A stretch of 64,000 bases of DNA, taken from contig NC_136008.1 in assembly GCF_048128805.1 (NCBI RefSeq), forward strand, positions 20,812,459 to 20,876,458, given 5' to 3'. The number at the start of each line of letters is the position of its first letter. The first letter of the stretch is position 1. A program made the position numbers and the translations under genes. The notes beneath the pieces are model-generated. The model made no database searches. It was not told the DNA's origin and was given only the letters and a program-made list of their open reading frames with translations. Of this stretch, positions 25,001 to 35,108 are shown piece by piece. The DNA is from Centroberyx gerrardi (taxonomy: Eukaryota; Chordata; Actinopteri; Beryciformes; Berycidae).

Positions 25001-28000
25001 AGACCATGGACCCCGGTTTAATAAAACTGTATCCTAGGGAACGCCATCATAGAGGACTTTTTCTATTCGATATGACTTGGACTTATATAACTGTCTATAC
25101 GGTCTGTAGGTGGGGAGATAACAATGGGGAAAGTATAGCTATGACTAAAATAGTTATGTTATACATTCTCTCACTGCGCTAACATCTAGTGAGTGAAACA
25201 ATAGTGAACTTTAACGATTCCTCATCTTGTTGGGGGACCCCTTGGAAGCACCTCGAGGTCCCTGGACCTCTGGATGCCACTTTGGGGACCATAATTGATT
25301 CAGAAGTGACATTTTTCCCAGCCAGGTGCCTAAATAGCACAGTGGAAAAAGCCATTTGTCTTATCTTTGCTGACCATACTTACCCTCCCAGCTTCATCCA
25401 GGGCCAAGATGGCCACCTTTTCTCCTGCTCCCTCGTTCAGGACCTGCGGATCCACACGGTGGTCCAGGCTGCCTCCGCTGACCAGGACCTTCTTGATGTT
25501 CAGTTGCCTGTGAGAAACAAAGGGTTTGACCTTGGCTGACCGTTGCTCCAACCATCTGTGATTACACTGCAAAAAATATGCATCTTAACAAGTCAATCAA
25601 TACATGTAGAGTCTTAAATTCTTATTTTTCTTAAAACTAGTGAAAAGAAATCTGCCGATGGGGTCACTTGTGTCCTATGTAAAATAACTTGTTTCAAGAA
25701 TTATCTTGAATCAAGGACATTTGCCCTATTCTGCCTTGTTTCAAGAAAATTCCTGAATCAAGTACAGGAAAACAATCAGAATTATTTCACCCTACTGGCA
25801 GATTGGGGTGAAATAAGATGAAAGACGAAAGACTGAATATGAGACTAAATGGATAATGGATATAATTAAGATGGATCATTTTTGCAGTGTGTGTAATGAC
25901 TAGTGATCTAAGTCCCACTGTTCTACTCACCTTGAAGCCAGCTTCTTGCACTGGTAGTCAGCCAACAGGTAGACGTCCCCCTTCTCAGTCACAACCACTG
26001 TTGCCCCGTTACTAGCTGCTGCCATGGCGATGGTGACATCCTTGTGGTGCAGAGCTGATACCTGCCGGGGCGCCGTCACACACTTTTCCCCATTGGGGTC
26101 CAGCAGGTAACCTGGAAGTCAACAGGCAGCAGAGTAGCGTTAGACCGATATATCAGTTTACCAATGTATTGGGCCGATATTGGCCTTTTACTAAACGCCC
26201 AGAGGTTCCTCCCAAACTCCCTCCCCGACCAAAGCTGGGCTTTCTTTCTGAAGTAAATAAAGACCCTGAAATTTTACCAAAACAGCACATTAACTGATCA
26301 TATATTTACCATAACATAGTATTATTATTGTTTTATTTCAGACAATGGACCATAGAAATACTTTATAATTCCTGTGTGATTAAAATCAGCTGTGCCAGTC
26401 TGTAAAACCTGCAATGCAATTTTATTTTCTTTGGACATATAATCACTTAATTGTTCAGTAATGTTTTTTGTAAAAACAAGATTGCCAAGAATAAAATTAT
26501 GAGGGAAATACTGAATACTACTACTGGCACAAAATATCAGCACAAAGCATAGGAAGTGCAATCCAAAAATATCTGTGTCCATATCTGCCTTCAAAAACTG
26601 ATGTCTGACCACAGAGGTCAGACATCTGCAACAGGGGTCAGGGTCACTCAAATGGATCAATGGAATATGACTATTGTAGTCTAAAGTGATCAATAGGTGA
26701 AACTTGATAGCAGTTGCTGCTTCTATGAAAAACATGATTCTGAAACAATAGTTTCTAACACTAAAACCAATTTGAAAGTAACAAATAAATATGCGTATAT
26801 GAAAAGGGTGCCGACATCTGAATGCTACAACTTACCCAGCTGCCCTCCATTGAGTCCCATGGTGTAGACGGCCTCCCTGGTCCACAGCACTGTGTGGAAC
26901 CTTCCTGCTGCGACTCCAATCACAGTCCTCCCTCTCAGGGTCTTGGAGAACACCTGCATATACATCACAGCACAGGGATACTGCAGCTATATAGGAATAA
27001 GGGTTCCTAGACTAGACTCAATGTAGAAGATGATTGTCAAAGGTGTGGTTAGGGAAAAAATATAGATTAAACATTAAAAAGAAACCTACGTACTATCCGA
27101 CAGACAGCAGATTAAACACAAATCTTTGTACCCCATGTCATTTCAGTCTGGTTTCCACGACTTCCCCAAAGAATTTATCAAATTCCCTGACTTCCCCTGT
27201 CTGGAATACACCTCTCAAAATTATCATAAGACATATATGACAATAATTTAATCTTATTTTGCACAAAACTAATGCACTGCAAAATATGAACTGCAATTAT
27301 CCTCATCTCTCTGGCTATTAACCATGGCTGACCTTGTCCCAGTTGTTCTCCCTGCTACCTTACCTGTTTAGGGACATGTGCGGAGGCGGGTGGAGGAGCT
27401 AGACCCAGCTGGTGGAAGGTGTTGAGCCCGAAGGTGTAGACGTAGCCCTCCTCCGTCAGCACCACTGTGTGGTCTTTGGCTGCTGCCACCTGGGAGCAGT
27501 GGTGGGACATCAAACCCTCCACCATCCGAGGAACCTGGGAGAGTAGTGAGAAGGAGGAAAAGTTTTGAACTTTGAACTTTTGAACTTGGACTGAAGTGGC
27601 TGACAGCAATCATTTTTGCACATATTCAGTATCCTTAAATTTGGCCATTTTACAGTGCTCAGTGTTTCCCCCAGAATTGTATTCTTGTCAGGGTGGAAAA
27701 GCCTCTGAAACAGCATTTAGACCATCATGAGACACGAAAATGCTCAACTGAAGCCCAGACTAATGAAATTCTTTCAAGTTCAACAAGAGCAAACCAGCAT
27801 CATCATCAGCTCCAGTCAAACCTTCTACACACTGAATCTTCTACAGTTAACAGAAGCAGGAGCGTCAGTTTAGTAAACACTAAGGTATGGCAAAGTCTCT
27901 GCATCTAATAACATTTGCCACCAAAACTTCCAAACCCGCTTGTATCGACTACATTTCTGGGAAAAAAAAGTGGAGAAATGATTGATGACTGACAAGATAT

Positions 28001-31000
28001 TATTTGGTCAATGTGATCAATTATTAGAAGTAGGTCACCAAACTATCAGCTGAGGGGGAACATTGGTCCAGAAACTGATATAGCTTCCAAATAGATTTCT
28101 TTTTGCTTGACCTTAGCTATATATTATAATGATTAAAAAAAAAAAGTTCAAATTTGGACTAGTGTAGTTTAAAGATATGGAAAGTGCCACACTTTACCAC
28201 ATCAAAATGAAACCTAAAAAACAGAAGTCTCACCAGATAAGTCTGCTCGTCCCCATGGCCGAGTCGTCCTCCCTGCCCGTGTCCACAAGTGAACACCTGG
28301 CCCTTCTGAGACAGGAACACAGAGTGGAACTTACACAGGACCACCTGCAGGGAGAGGAGGCAGTTAACATTTGTACATTTTTGTGACTTTTTTGTTGTTG
28401 CTTTTGTTTTGAATTCATACATTTCTTTGTGCTGTGTGAGGTCAGGGAGTATCGTTGAGTTTCCTAACTATTCTGAGGGAAAAATGCAGTTTGAGGCAAC
28501 AGTTTGTGCTGATCAAGACTCCTGCCGTCATAATCTTGACCTCATAACGGAGGCTGCGATGCATCTCTTTCCATTTCCCTGGCCAAGCCCTCTTGTAGTG
28601 ATAGTAAAACACAGTTCCAATAAAGGCCACGGCACAAGTGGAAAAGCAAACATCATTACTAATACATCGCTCCCCTCAAGCCCTCAATAGAGCGCAGGGA
28701 TGTTTCCTGGAGTATCACATTGATGGGGACATCCACACACATACATACACACCAGCGTGCTTCATTTAATTAAAACATGTCATTCTGGAATTAATATTTA
28801 ACCCCCAGCACCTGCTGGATTGGGTTGGGAAGACAAAGGCAGTGTGGAGCGCCACTGGGTCGTTGTGTGGTCATGAAATGGGATCCACCTGTCCCCCGCT
28901 AAGCTTTATGAAATTACTCTACACGACATGTCCCGCAGGTCAGCAAAACACCCTGAGCATAGGGTTTCTTATGTAAACAGCAGCAATATAGTGAAACGTA
29001 GCCCAGATGCATCATTTCTACCCCCATATTTGCAGTGTGCAGAATTATTTTCCCATTTTTCTACCCCAAATCACTCGCCACAAACCTACTTAGAAACCTT
29101 CCAAATAGGTCATTTTGCAACACCTAATCTAATATAACTAGCGTCTGGTGTGTACACACACACCGCTGGGGGCAGTGGTATTGGTGCCAGCAGCTATATT
29201 AATCACACTAAGAGCATCCACATGACAAGTGGCATGAAATTGTAGCCTGGCTGGCACACCCTGGCAGCGTGGGTTTAACCATGCAGAGACGGGCTCCACA
29301 AAGTCACAAATTAGCCTATACAGGAGAAGACAAACCCAATCAGCCCAGGCCTGACACACCAACTCTGCTGCCCTCTAATTGACTCACTCCAATGAGATTA
29401 CCGATGGCCTCCTATTTCTAATAACCCTCCTCCCAAACCCATTGCCACAGAAGAATAATGCCCGTGGTTTACTATGCCTAACAATATAATGTCTCATATT
29501 ACATGTACCGTGGCCGTATTAGTACTAACTTCCTCATTCATCAAAAGCACAATGTGTACCTCTCAAGCAATATCTAAGCCAATATTTCCACAGCTGTGAT
29601 TTCACCTCAGGAGAAAGACAAAGTATGAGCCACTATTTAAAAACGGTGGCCATGCTTATAGGAGAAAAACATTTTTCATTTTTTACAAATGCTGATTTAC
29701 CCTGAGGAGAGGCTCAGTAAATAAAGAGGACTCTGGGGAGGGAGTGTTTTGCAGGTTGACCCAGGTGACATGGTTTATCCAGAGGACCCAAGTGGATCGG
29801 CTGTTTTTTTTTTTTGTTTTAAAACATAACACATTGTTACAGAGTTGACGCAGAGTATGAGGCCATTACTGGTGCGAGGGAGACACAAGAGAGTATAAGG
29901 TGGGGAAGCCCTATCTCGTCATCCTTACAGGATGGTGTAAAAAACACCACCTTGCTCCCTGGACAGTTGAGACAACAACAGTGTGTTGTTAGCCTACCTG
30001 CTTGATGTAAACTCCAGTCCTGGCAAACACATCTACGAGCTCAGGGTGCTGTCTGCTCTCCTGGTTACCATGCCCGAGACTGAAATTAGTATTGTTGCCC
30101 CAAGTGTATACTTCAGTTGGGTCTGTGAAGAGGAAGAAAACAAGAAAACACAATTACAAGCACAGCCACAACATTACCTCCACCAGGAGCTTGACAGAAA
30201 CCATTGGTCTTTTTTTTTGCGTCTGAACAGAGAGTGCTTTTCAGTCTGAGTGGGCAGTACACCCTCCTCAAGCGTTTTATTAAGTCCTTTTGTGACAGAT
30301 ACTGTAAAAAGAGATGAGAAATTGGCTAGATGTGACTGAGTGCAGGCAGAATTTAATCCCATGCAGTCACAAGTGCAAGACATGTCCATTAGCAGACTGA
30401 GCAACCATGACACTCACGATATGCCAAGCGACTCTTTACAAAACCAAAACCAAAGACTTAACAGTTTCGTCAGCCTAGTTGAGGTACAACAACATCAATT
30501 TAAGTGCAGAAGACAGTAGCTGACATAACAACCTCTTTTCTTACCAGTGTTTTTAAACACAACATGTGTTGGTCTGTCCTTCATTGTCAAGTCCAGGACA
30601 GAGAGACCTTCCTTGTCCTGGGTGGAGAGGAGTCCGCCATGCTGAAACAATGCCAAGAAACAACAAATTCAAACATAGGCCTTATTCTTTAGGAAAATAA
30701 TGCTTTAATCCACTTGTGCAAAGCACGAGGTCAAGACTAATGGTGAGTGTTCATTTACCTGAGATACCGAGGGGTCATTTTATATGTTCCTCTTGCAGCA
30801 CCACAGATTACTGAAAATTATATTATTGCTTAATTATACTGTATAATCTACGACTATAATCAGGTCAGTTGGGACTGTTGGTATATCTTATTAGTATGCC
30901 TGATGAAGACCATGATTGGATGCAACATTGTGCCTAATCACCCTAGAGCATGGGTAGCACTTGATAATTTGATGATGATTTAATGATATTGAATCATCTA

Positions 31001-31363
31001 GCTGACTACCATTTGTTATGATCCACCATGGATACGCACCTTGACCAGCGCCATGAGGCAGTGGATTTGCCCATAGAAGGCGCTGCGGTGCACAGCGGTC
31101 CAGCCAGATTCCTTATCCTTCACCGTCATGTCAGCACTCTTACTCTCCAGCAGCCACTCCAGCAGGGCCTTCTTGCCCAGCGAGGCTGCAAGGTGCAGGG
31201 CTGAGCGACCGAAGGCGTCCCTCAGGGTGGCCGCATTGTGGCAGTGCGTGGTCAAGAACACCCGCAGCTGGCCCTCGGACCCGCCCGTCAGCGCCGCCAC
31301 CACCTGGTCTGCGTGCTGCAGCGAGCGGCATTTGGGTGTGCAGTCCGGTGTTGCTAGACTCAT
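10249..31363 (-). CDS. ibtk: IBTK, inhibitor of Bruton tyrosine kinase (28 coding exons, spliced)
   Basis: IBTK binds the PH domain of BTK and lowers its kinase activity; it is also a substrate adaptor of a CUL3 ubiquitin ligase. Coding exons in transcript order: 31363-31040, 30641-30545, 30122-29998, 28344-28234, 27534-27364, 26953-26836, 26111-25931, 25507-25384, 24889-24712, 24421-24268, 23716-23332, 22822-22566, 22479-22393, 22293-22211, 21345-21308, 21116-21020, 20878-20777, 20065-19948, 19441-19381, 18340-18213, 17785-17673, 17459-17314, 16927-16806, 16482-16384, 16082-15927, 13717-13523, 11041-10909, 10374-10249. All phases join and sum to 4,029 nt, giving 1,342 residues against about 1,353 in human. 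Order: ankyrin (about 45-130), RCC1 (about 142-300), BTB1 (about 555-650), BTB2 (about 768-845), BACK-like (about 877-940), disordered tail. All junctions are GT-AG except one GC-AG. No frameshift or internal stop was found. The least certain junction is 16806/16482. Confidence 0.96.
10793..10830. repeat. (CA)n microsatellite in ibtk intron 28
   Basis: About 18 CA units, about 78 nt past the exon 28 donor; on the transcript it reads as (TG)n. Confidence 0.9.
10909..18340 (-). CDS. ibtk: ibtk exons 21-28: disordered tail with conserved islands
   Basis: Exons at 18213-18340, 17673-17785, 17314-17459, 16806-16927, 16384-16482, 15927-16082, 13523-13717 and 10909-11041 code residues about 937-1301. 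Conserved islands are RRFITPYPGAPDLS, the KKPRRRSDSSGGYTLSDIIQ block (basic, nuclear-signal-like), ELLTSDSEGSYMGVGSPRD, KLSQKQRKMMAMANKE, SRSFRDLLAEEE and VTFASIVEEEKQQEAALIRS. The rest is Pro/Ser-rich; exon 27 adds an Ala/Gly/Gln-rich segment that I could not match to human. Introns 26 (13718-15926) and 27 (11042-13522) are long and repeat-rich. Confidence 0.92.
11053..11087. repeat. 35-base homopolymer G run (C run in the ibtk transcript)
   Basis: An uninterrupted run of 35 G on the plus strand. In the ibtk transcript it is a C run ending 8 nt before the TAG acceptor of exon 28, so it makes up most of that site's pyrimidine tract. Assembly errors are common in such runs and its length may be wrong. 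Confidence 0.9.
12180..12232. repeat. (TC)n(AC)n compound microsatellite in ibtk intron 27
   Basis: About 15 TC units followed by about 11 AC units. Confidence 0.9.
12996..13052. repeat. (GT)n microsatellite in ibtk intron 27
   Basis: About 28 perfect GT units, the longest dinucleotide repeat in the window. Confidence 0.95.
13797..14080 (+). mobile_element. 3' end of an L2/Rex-type LINE
   Basis: In ibtk intron 26, opposite to the gene. The plus strand shows broken remnants of the ORF2 C-terminus: an LWNN motif, then FLSRLKTRFYS, like the LWNSLP and FKSRLKT blocks of fish LINEs. A T-rich 3' region with GTGAAGCACTGTGTAAC follows. At least one in-frame stop shows it is dead. Confidence 0.6.
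15755..15880 (+). mobile_element. Probable tRNA-derived SINE fragment
   Basis: In ibtk intron 26. It contains a pol III B-box-like GGTTCGGTTCCC at 15782-15793 preceded by AACACTGTCAGGG, as in common fish SINEs. The A box is poorly preserved and the 3' end is not defined. Confidence 0.4.
17028..17136. repeat. 33-bp minisatellite, about 3.5 units, in ibtk intron 23
   Basis: Units start at 17028, 17061, 17093 and (partial) 17120. Each carries TTATCTGTTAAGCTATTCTG with a few changes; the later units are shortened. Confidence 0.75.
17644..17669. repeat. (GT)n microsatellite abutting the exon 22 donor
   Basis: On the transcript a (CA)13 run starts within 4 nt of the GTGCAC donor of ibtk exon 22. 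Confidence 0.9.
17845..17975. repeat. Family 5 repeat, copy 1 (ibtk intron 21)
   Basis: AT-rich unit with repeated TTTAAGAC and AAGGCC(T)TTAA, ending ACACCCTGG. It matches 18995-19137 in the next intron, in the same orientation. The type of element is unknown. Confidence 0.5.
18516..18842 (-). mobile_element. Family 2 TTAA-type MITE, internally deleted copy (ibtk intron 20)
   Basis: Ends resemble TTAAAGGAAATATCCACC and its reverse, with TTAA at 18839-18842 and a mutated TTGA at the left. Relative to 49721-50394 it is inverted and lacks roughly 300 bp inside. The shared blocks CCTCTTACACTGTTAGAT and AAAAATACACCACCA fix the match. TTAA target sites suggest mobilisation by a piggyBac-like or Kolobok-like transposase. 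Confidence 0.65.
18995..19137. repeat. Family 5 repeat, copy 2 (ibtk intron 20)
   Basis: Same block order as copy 1: CTGAAACTGTATTTAAGA, GAAGGCCTTAAATTTAGATA, TTTTAAGGACCTGCAC, ACACCCTG. Confidence 0.5.
19381..20065 (-). CDS. ibtk: ibtk exons 19-20: BACK-like helical region
   Basis: Exon 19 (19948-20065, 118 nt) opens LTLKNAAELLEFAAMYNAEQ and continues with LKLSCLQFIVLNMAALLES. Exon 20 (19381-19441, 61 nt) codes ALDILSDEVLLELSAAYRRM. Together they form the helical repeat following BTB2, as in other BTB-BACK cullin adaptors. Intron 18 (20066-20776) and intron 19 (19442-19947) are AT-rich; intron 19 has a short CA repeat near 19515. Confidence 0.94.
20777..22293 (-). CDS. ibtk: ibtk exons 15-18: second BTB/POZ domain split over four small exons
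   Basis: Exons of 83, 38, 97 and 102 nt code residues about 771-877. Marks in order: SYLCDVTLKSEDGKEFPCHK, EYFHSMLGNPWIE (the 38-nt microexon at 21308-21345), ALEMPTSSEILQAILEYIYT and NVLVVADQLLITRLKEICE, which reads into the three-box/BACK helices. Intron 15 (21346-22210, 865 bp) holds no repeat I recognise. Confidence 0.95.
22393..22822 (-). CDS. ibtk: ibtk exons 13-14: Lys/Gly-rich linker; exon 14 uses a GC donor
   Basis: Exon 13 (22566-22822, 257 nt) codes a strongly basic, probably disordered stretch full of KGK and KGG runs, then VKTLQGIAKKLGLGSLSAR, which matches the family. Exon 14 (22393-22479, 87 nt) codes LDGVKYENGKINVI and the QKK(C) junction. Its donor is TG|GCAAGT, not GT; see findings. 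Intron 13 is only 86 nt and intron 14 only 99 nt. Confidence 0.92.
22871..23275. mobile_element. Family 1 repeat copy C (ibtk intron 12), ends eroded
   Basis: Carries the family block GTGGAAAAGCCTCTGAATCA, then TTTAGACCATCATGGGACAC, and near its right edge GAGCCTCCGTCATATCGGAG (reverse of the block in copy A). Confidence 0.55.
23332..23716 (-). CDS. ibtk: ibtk exon 12: first BTB/POZ domain
   Basis: At 385 nt this is the longest coding exon (residues about 528-656). It contains the BTB core: DSIHDVTLQAGDRTFPAHKY, the helix with FFRKQF, then an acidic insert rich in Glu and Asp, and the closing EMLEYALHFIYTDSCEL. BTB domains pair with each other and bind CUL3. The exon is CpG-rich compared with the flanking introns. 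Confidence 0.96.
23872..24072. repeat. Long inverted repeat (hairpin) in ibtk intron 11
   Basis: Arms of about 27-30 nt, GGGGTGAGATAAT... at 23872-23901 and its reverse at 23960-23986, enclose about 60 nt. Inner CACTTGTTT motifs and the CTGGCAGATCTTTT segment also occur in the element at 25565-25889, so this is probably a decayed relative. Confidence 0.6.
24268..25507 (-). CDS. ibtk: ibtk exons 9-11: linker between RCC1 region and first BTB
   Basis: Exons of 124, 178 and 154 nt code residues about 376-528. They include a further propeller-like strand (FCWRSSGSSVRQCRW, MMFVTQEGEGFSG) and the ERIRLEKLPYVHRAVS block that immediately precedes BTB1 in the IBTK family. Intron 9 (24890-25383) contains a repeat copy at 24970-25291. 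Intron 10 (24422-24711) is unremarkable AT-rich sequence. Confidence 0.93.
24970..25291. repeat. Family 3 repeat, copy 1 (ibtk intron 9)
   Basis: Shares with 35123-35444 the blocks ATCCTAGGGAACGCCATCA, GGGAGATAACAATGGGGA, and TGTTGGGGGACCCC / CCACTTTGGGGACC near the right end. Non-coding; about 320 bp. Confidence 0.55.
25565..25889. mobile_element. Non-autonomous hAT-like element (ibtk intron 8)
   Basis: Perfect 11-bp terminal inverted repeats CACTGCAAAAA / TTTTTGCAGTG bound 325 bp. The flanks TGTGATTA and TGTGTAAT are a poorly preserved 8-bp duplication. No coding capacity. Confidence 0.6.
25931..30122 (-). CDS. ibtk: ibtk exons 4-8: RCC1-like repeats
   Basis: Five exons (125, 111, 171, 118 and 181 nt) code residues about 141-376. 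RCC1 repeat marks are YTWGNNTNFSLGHG, FTCGHGQGGRLGHG, VYTFGLNTFHQLG and VYTMGLNGGQLG, with the spaced VAAAKDHTVVLTEEG and VAAGRFHTVLWT blade segments between them. They form a partial beta-propeller thought to bind protein partners. Intron 4 (28345-29997) is the largest here and holds unexplained non-repeat sequence. Introns 5 and 7 carry repeat-family insertions, and intron 6 (26954-27363) shows nothing I recognise. Confidence 0.94.
26139..26612. mobile_element. Family 1 repeat copy B (ibtk intron 7)
   Basis: Begins GTTAGACCGATATATCAG and ends CTTCAAAAACTGATGTCTGA, the opposite terminus of the family. Confidence 0.55.
27594..27752. mobile_element. Family 1 repeat fragment F (ibtk intron 5)
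   Basis: Contains AGTGTTTCCCCCAGAATTGT and TTTAGACCATCATGAGACAC, the mid part of the family only. Confidence 0.5.
27881..28026. repeat. Family 4 repeat, copy 1 (ibtk intron 5)
   Basis: Shares TTGATGACTGACAAGATATT-type sequence and ACTACATTTCTGGG with 49291-49438 over about 145 bp. The identity is high enough by eye to exclude chance. Confidence 0.5.
30545..31363 (-). CDS. ibtk: ibtk exons 2-3: start codon and ankyrin repeats
   Basis: Exon 2 (31040-31363 coding) starts at an ATG in AGGATGA context (A at -3, weak at +4 apart from A). The reading frame is open further upstream, but that part is 5' UTR and intron, and the human protein starts at the equivalent place. It contains the ankyrin signatures FGRSALHLAAS and GWTAVHRSAFYG. 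Exon 3 (30545-30641, 97 nt) carries LLSTQDKEGLSVLDL and ends in codon phase 1. Intron 2 (30642-31039) has no recognisable content. Confidence 0.95.
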
Positions 31364-31588
31364 CCTGATCTCTGCCCCGGCCTCACAGTGAACCCGCCTC
31401 CCTTTGCTACTACACAAGTCCCACCCTGCCCTCCTGACTGCCCGCCACCCACAACTGCAAATAAACTCAAAAACAACGCAATGCAAAGTAGCAAACCTGA
31501 ACACTATCACACCACTCAAGCTTGGCTTTCAAATGATAATGGGTATCGTAACAGAGCTGCTCTCGAAGAAGAAAAAATATAAAGAAAA

Positions 31589-31589
<1 letters not shown>

Positions 31590-31621
<32 letters not shown>
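31590..31621. repeat. (AT)n microsatellite in ibtk intron 1
   Basis: About 16 AT units. Confidence 0.9.
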
Positions 31622-31623
<2 letters not shown>

Positions 31624-32860
31624 AGGTCGAGATAGTTTTGGGGTGCTAGAATTGTGCTTGTGTTGAGGTTCCACCGCACCCTAGCAACCCCAGAACCTTG
31701 TAGTGACTAGTTTCAGTCCACCATTTCGACCAACAATACCACACAACCTAAGGTGCTTGCAGCATACAATGACATCAAGAATTCAATAAATACTAAGTCC
31801 AATGCGTTTTATACAAAATTGTACAAATATACTTTTCAGTGTTTCCAAAAATAGTTTCTCCTCTTACTACTTTTTAAATAATTTACAAAAAGGCTACAAT
31901 TTCAACAACCCTCTGACATTCTCATCCAGCAGTCCAACCATCCAACTTGAGGGGAAAGGCCCCCTTTCCCCCCAAAACACTCTGCTCCCTTTTCAAAACT
32001 CCATAATTGTATGGTGCACCTGAGGAAGAAAATTTGAGAATTATTAATGAAAAACAATAGCCTACACACAACCCTGGTGTACATGGAGACTGCTCTGCCT
32101 TGCAAGAAAAGTTATGAGGTCCACTACTGCAAGTGCAAAGGTCTGAGCTACACAGCAGATTGACCTAATTACAGACTAAGGATTCATCTGCACAGATCAG
32201 CTGAGTTGGCATTTGTTTGACAGTCAAACATTCCTTGAGATTTGCTAGTACTGCAAAAATAACACAGGTGTTACTGAGTTTGGACTTTGCATACAGTCTA
32301 CATATGATATTGGGTTTTACTGAGCAGGTACGCAAATCTGGGTTCCAGGATCTGGGTAAATGTTGACCCAACAGCAGGATTATGTAACATGCTAATTAGC
32401 TAGCCAATAGCTTACCCTCTCCACTGAATTAATACAGATCCCATCAATTTTTGGGACCATCATTAGGCTCTAAATTAGAGAACTGGGGTACTGCAGCCAA
32501 GCGAAGCCTATTCCCTTCTTGAAATATAACATTTTAACCAATTATCATATTATATGTCCCATATCGGTAACTTGCTAGCAAGCTGTGCACAACCTGGGCT
32601 AAGCATTGACAGCTGCCAAGCAAGGCAGACACCAAGCCACACCATAATTTGCTATGCATTTTCTAATTCTGCAGCTATCTAGACAACTAACGTGGGCAGA
32701 AGGAACTATGACATGTACAGATGCAACGTTAACTAGCGTTATTTTAGCTACAGTAGACAGCTAACTCTGACACATCATCGCTAGCTAGCGTTAGCTGGTA
32801 ATCCAGCTATCTTGCTATGGGAAATTAACGTCGTTGCAAAGATTTCAGAACATTTCTCAC

Positions 32861-33010
32861 CTTCCGCTAGATGAAGAAAGAAGAAGACACGGAGCTTGCA
32901 AAAACGGCGGTCATCCACTCTGTCATTACTGTAAATAGGAGACGCCTTTGGCTGTTTCACAGATGGAAATTTTGACAGAACCAGTTGCTTGAAGTCCTGC
33001 AGGTTGGGTA
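32861..33010 (-). other. ibtk: ibtk non-coding first exon (5' UTR), right edge uncertain
   Basis: On the minus strand a clean donor (AAG followed by GTGAGA) ends an exon at 32861, next to a stretch with modest CpG content. The matching acceptor is the pyrimidine-rich one before 31454, so intron 1 is 31455-32860 and the second exon carries about 91 nt of 5' UTR before the ATG at 31363. The transcription start was not determined; the right edge is my estimate from the position of the CCAAT boxes. Confidence 0.55.
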
Positions 33011-33039
33011 AGGACCTCGGAGGAGGGAAGCTCGGTAAT

Positions 33040-33110
33040 ATGGAGACTTCTGATTGGTTGAATGCATATACATTCTGATCTCCTATTGGGTAGCTCATCA
33101 TTTTGCGCTT
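33040..33110 (-). promoter_or_regulatory. ibtk: ibtk proximal promoter with two CCAAT boxes
   Basis: Two minus-strand CCAAT motifs, CCAATCA at 33051-33057 and CCCAATAGG at 33082-33090, lie about 30 bp apart just upstream of the inferred first exon. This is the arrangement of an NF-Y-dependent TATA-less promoter, which fits a widely expressed gene. No TATA box is seen at a suitable distance. Confidence 0.45.
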
Positions 33111-34022
33111 AGCCGTGCTGTTACTATGATGTCATTGCAAATTTTCATTTTAATTTTAGATCAGGTGTGTAAAATGTTGTCATATATAATTTATTGGTCT
33201 CTAATTATGTGCTTATAAGATTATAAATGTCTTAGTTTAAAAAGTATATATATAAAAATCTTCAATCAGTTTAAGGAGAGGCAGGGAGATGAAAGAGGGA
33301 AGAGAGTATTATTGTGAAACATATTGTTGAGTTCAAATTGGAAAATCATGTTGTTGCTATTCCCTGGGCAAATGCGCAAATCTAATGAAAATTTTAGGAT
33401 CTATTATTGAAAAGTCCAATCATGATTGCCAAGATTACAGAGCTATACGCTGTTACATTTGTCCTTCATGTGAGCGTTGATAGTAGCATGTTATTCTACA
33501 TTTTAATCAAAAATGCACAAAATGTATAAATAGTGCTAATGCATAATGTATATCTATATTTAGCAGGCAAGTTACTCATCTCAAAAAATATATATTTCTA
33601 GTTACTGGGATTCAGAGCAATGAGTGAAAAAACAAAAAGTACTTATTTTGTCCCTGCTCTTGTACAGGCTGAATGGTCTGCTTAGCACATAATATAATGC
33701 TGTTACACCTACTCTTAAAGTATGGTGCCTCCTTTACCATTATTGTTGCTTTACATGACCAGTGGCATATTGTTTAAGGGATGTTTAATTATTCCTAAAT
33801 AAATAGCATAACAAAAAATATAGTTTGTTTCTTTCAGAGAAAATAATTATTAAATAGCCAGGTCCCTTGGAAAATATTCTCAGGGGATTGTCACATTGGC
33901 AACAGCTAAGAATAGGAGAGGGTCAAAGGGGGGTGGGGGGGTGGGGGGGTAAAGATAGGGTTACACTGGGATCCACACTGGGGCTTCAAAAAATGACATA
34001 TTGATGAGTACCCCCCTACCCA

Positions 34023-34030
34023 CACACACA

Positions 34031-34070
<40 letters not shown>
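34023..34070. repeat. (CA)n microsatellite
   Basis: CA run with a single CATA interruption, between ibtk and tpbg. Confidence 0.9.
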
Positions 34071-34071
<1 letters not shown>

Positions 34072-35108
34072 CACCCCTTTCATTCAAGCATGAACCCATC
34101 CACAGTTTTGCTTCTCAACAGTATAATCCCGCATAATCCAACAGACAATGCTTTGACTGCAAGGTCACACTCAAGTCATTTCTCAAAGGGAGATGTGGAA
34201 ACCTAAGGACATAAAGGATCCACTCTATTAACCCTAGTGTCAGTGCTCCTGAATAATATCATAATATTGAACCCTTGAGGCTGACACATTTTAGAAATAT
34301 TTGTATTATTTGCTTAAGGAAATGAATAAAACAAACAAAACATAAACAAAAAGAAATCTGACTTCCCAGCTGCATTCAAAAGAGATTCAAAATTAGCTGA
34401 GTTGCCTTTAACCCTATCCCAGCCCTTTAACTTGAAGTCCTTCTACATAGGCAAGACCAGGAGTTCCTAAACCTCTTCATGTCAAAGACCAGATCAGTAT
34501 GCTTCAGTTTAGACCCTCGACCCTTTGATAAAGGTTTTTCATCCAGATGTAGCATTTCAAATTCAAATGACTTTATTAACTTTATAAGAAATTTGTCTGA
34601 ACTTTTACTTTCACTAAATCTTCTTTATAGTAGTGTTATCTGCTCTGAGCCAGAAAATAAACCCTAATCCAAATCATCATGGGGCTATCCTCACAGTCAC
34701 CTCTCCTATTATTCTGAATTCTTCCTCTGCGGGGTTGACAAACCTCTGGGGGATGGGAGTTTTGTAGAAGGTCTAATGATCCCATCCAAGGACAAAGGAT
34801 TTTAAAAGCCCAAGGAATTGTGGTTCCTCTAAGTGCTTTGCATCCATGGCAAATAATAGGTTCAGGGAAATATGTAATGTGACATAACCTGTGGATCAAA
34901 TGATTAATGTCTTTCCCACACCAGTTTTTCTCTGCTTCTCAATTCCTTTAGGTTAAAAAGGAAGAGACTATTTATGATGTGGCTGGCAGAGTGTTTTTCC
35001 CGCTGAGACTAAAACTTATCAAATGCCATTTGGGCTGAATAGGTAATGACTTTGTGTTGTAGAATTGGATTGGGTGTCAAATCTTATAATAGGCCTATAG
35101 ATCAAACT

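Noticed and set aside
31364..31519. Longer ibtk N-terminus starting at 31519
   Set aside because: That frame runs through intron 1 and the acceptor at 31455-31457; the ATG at 31363 matches the family start.
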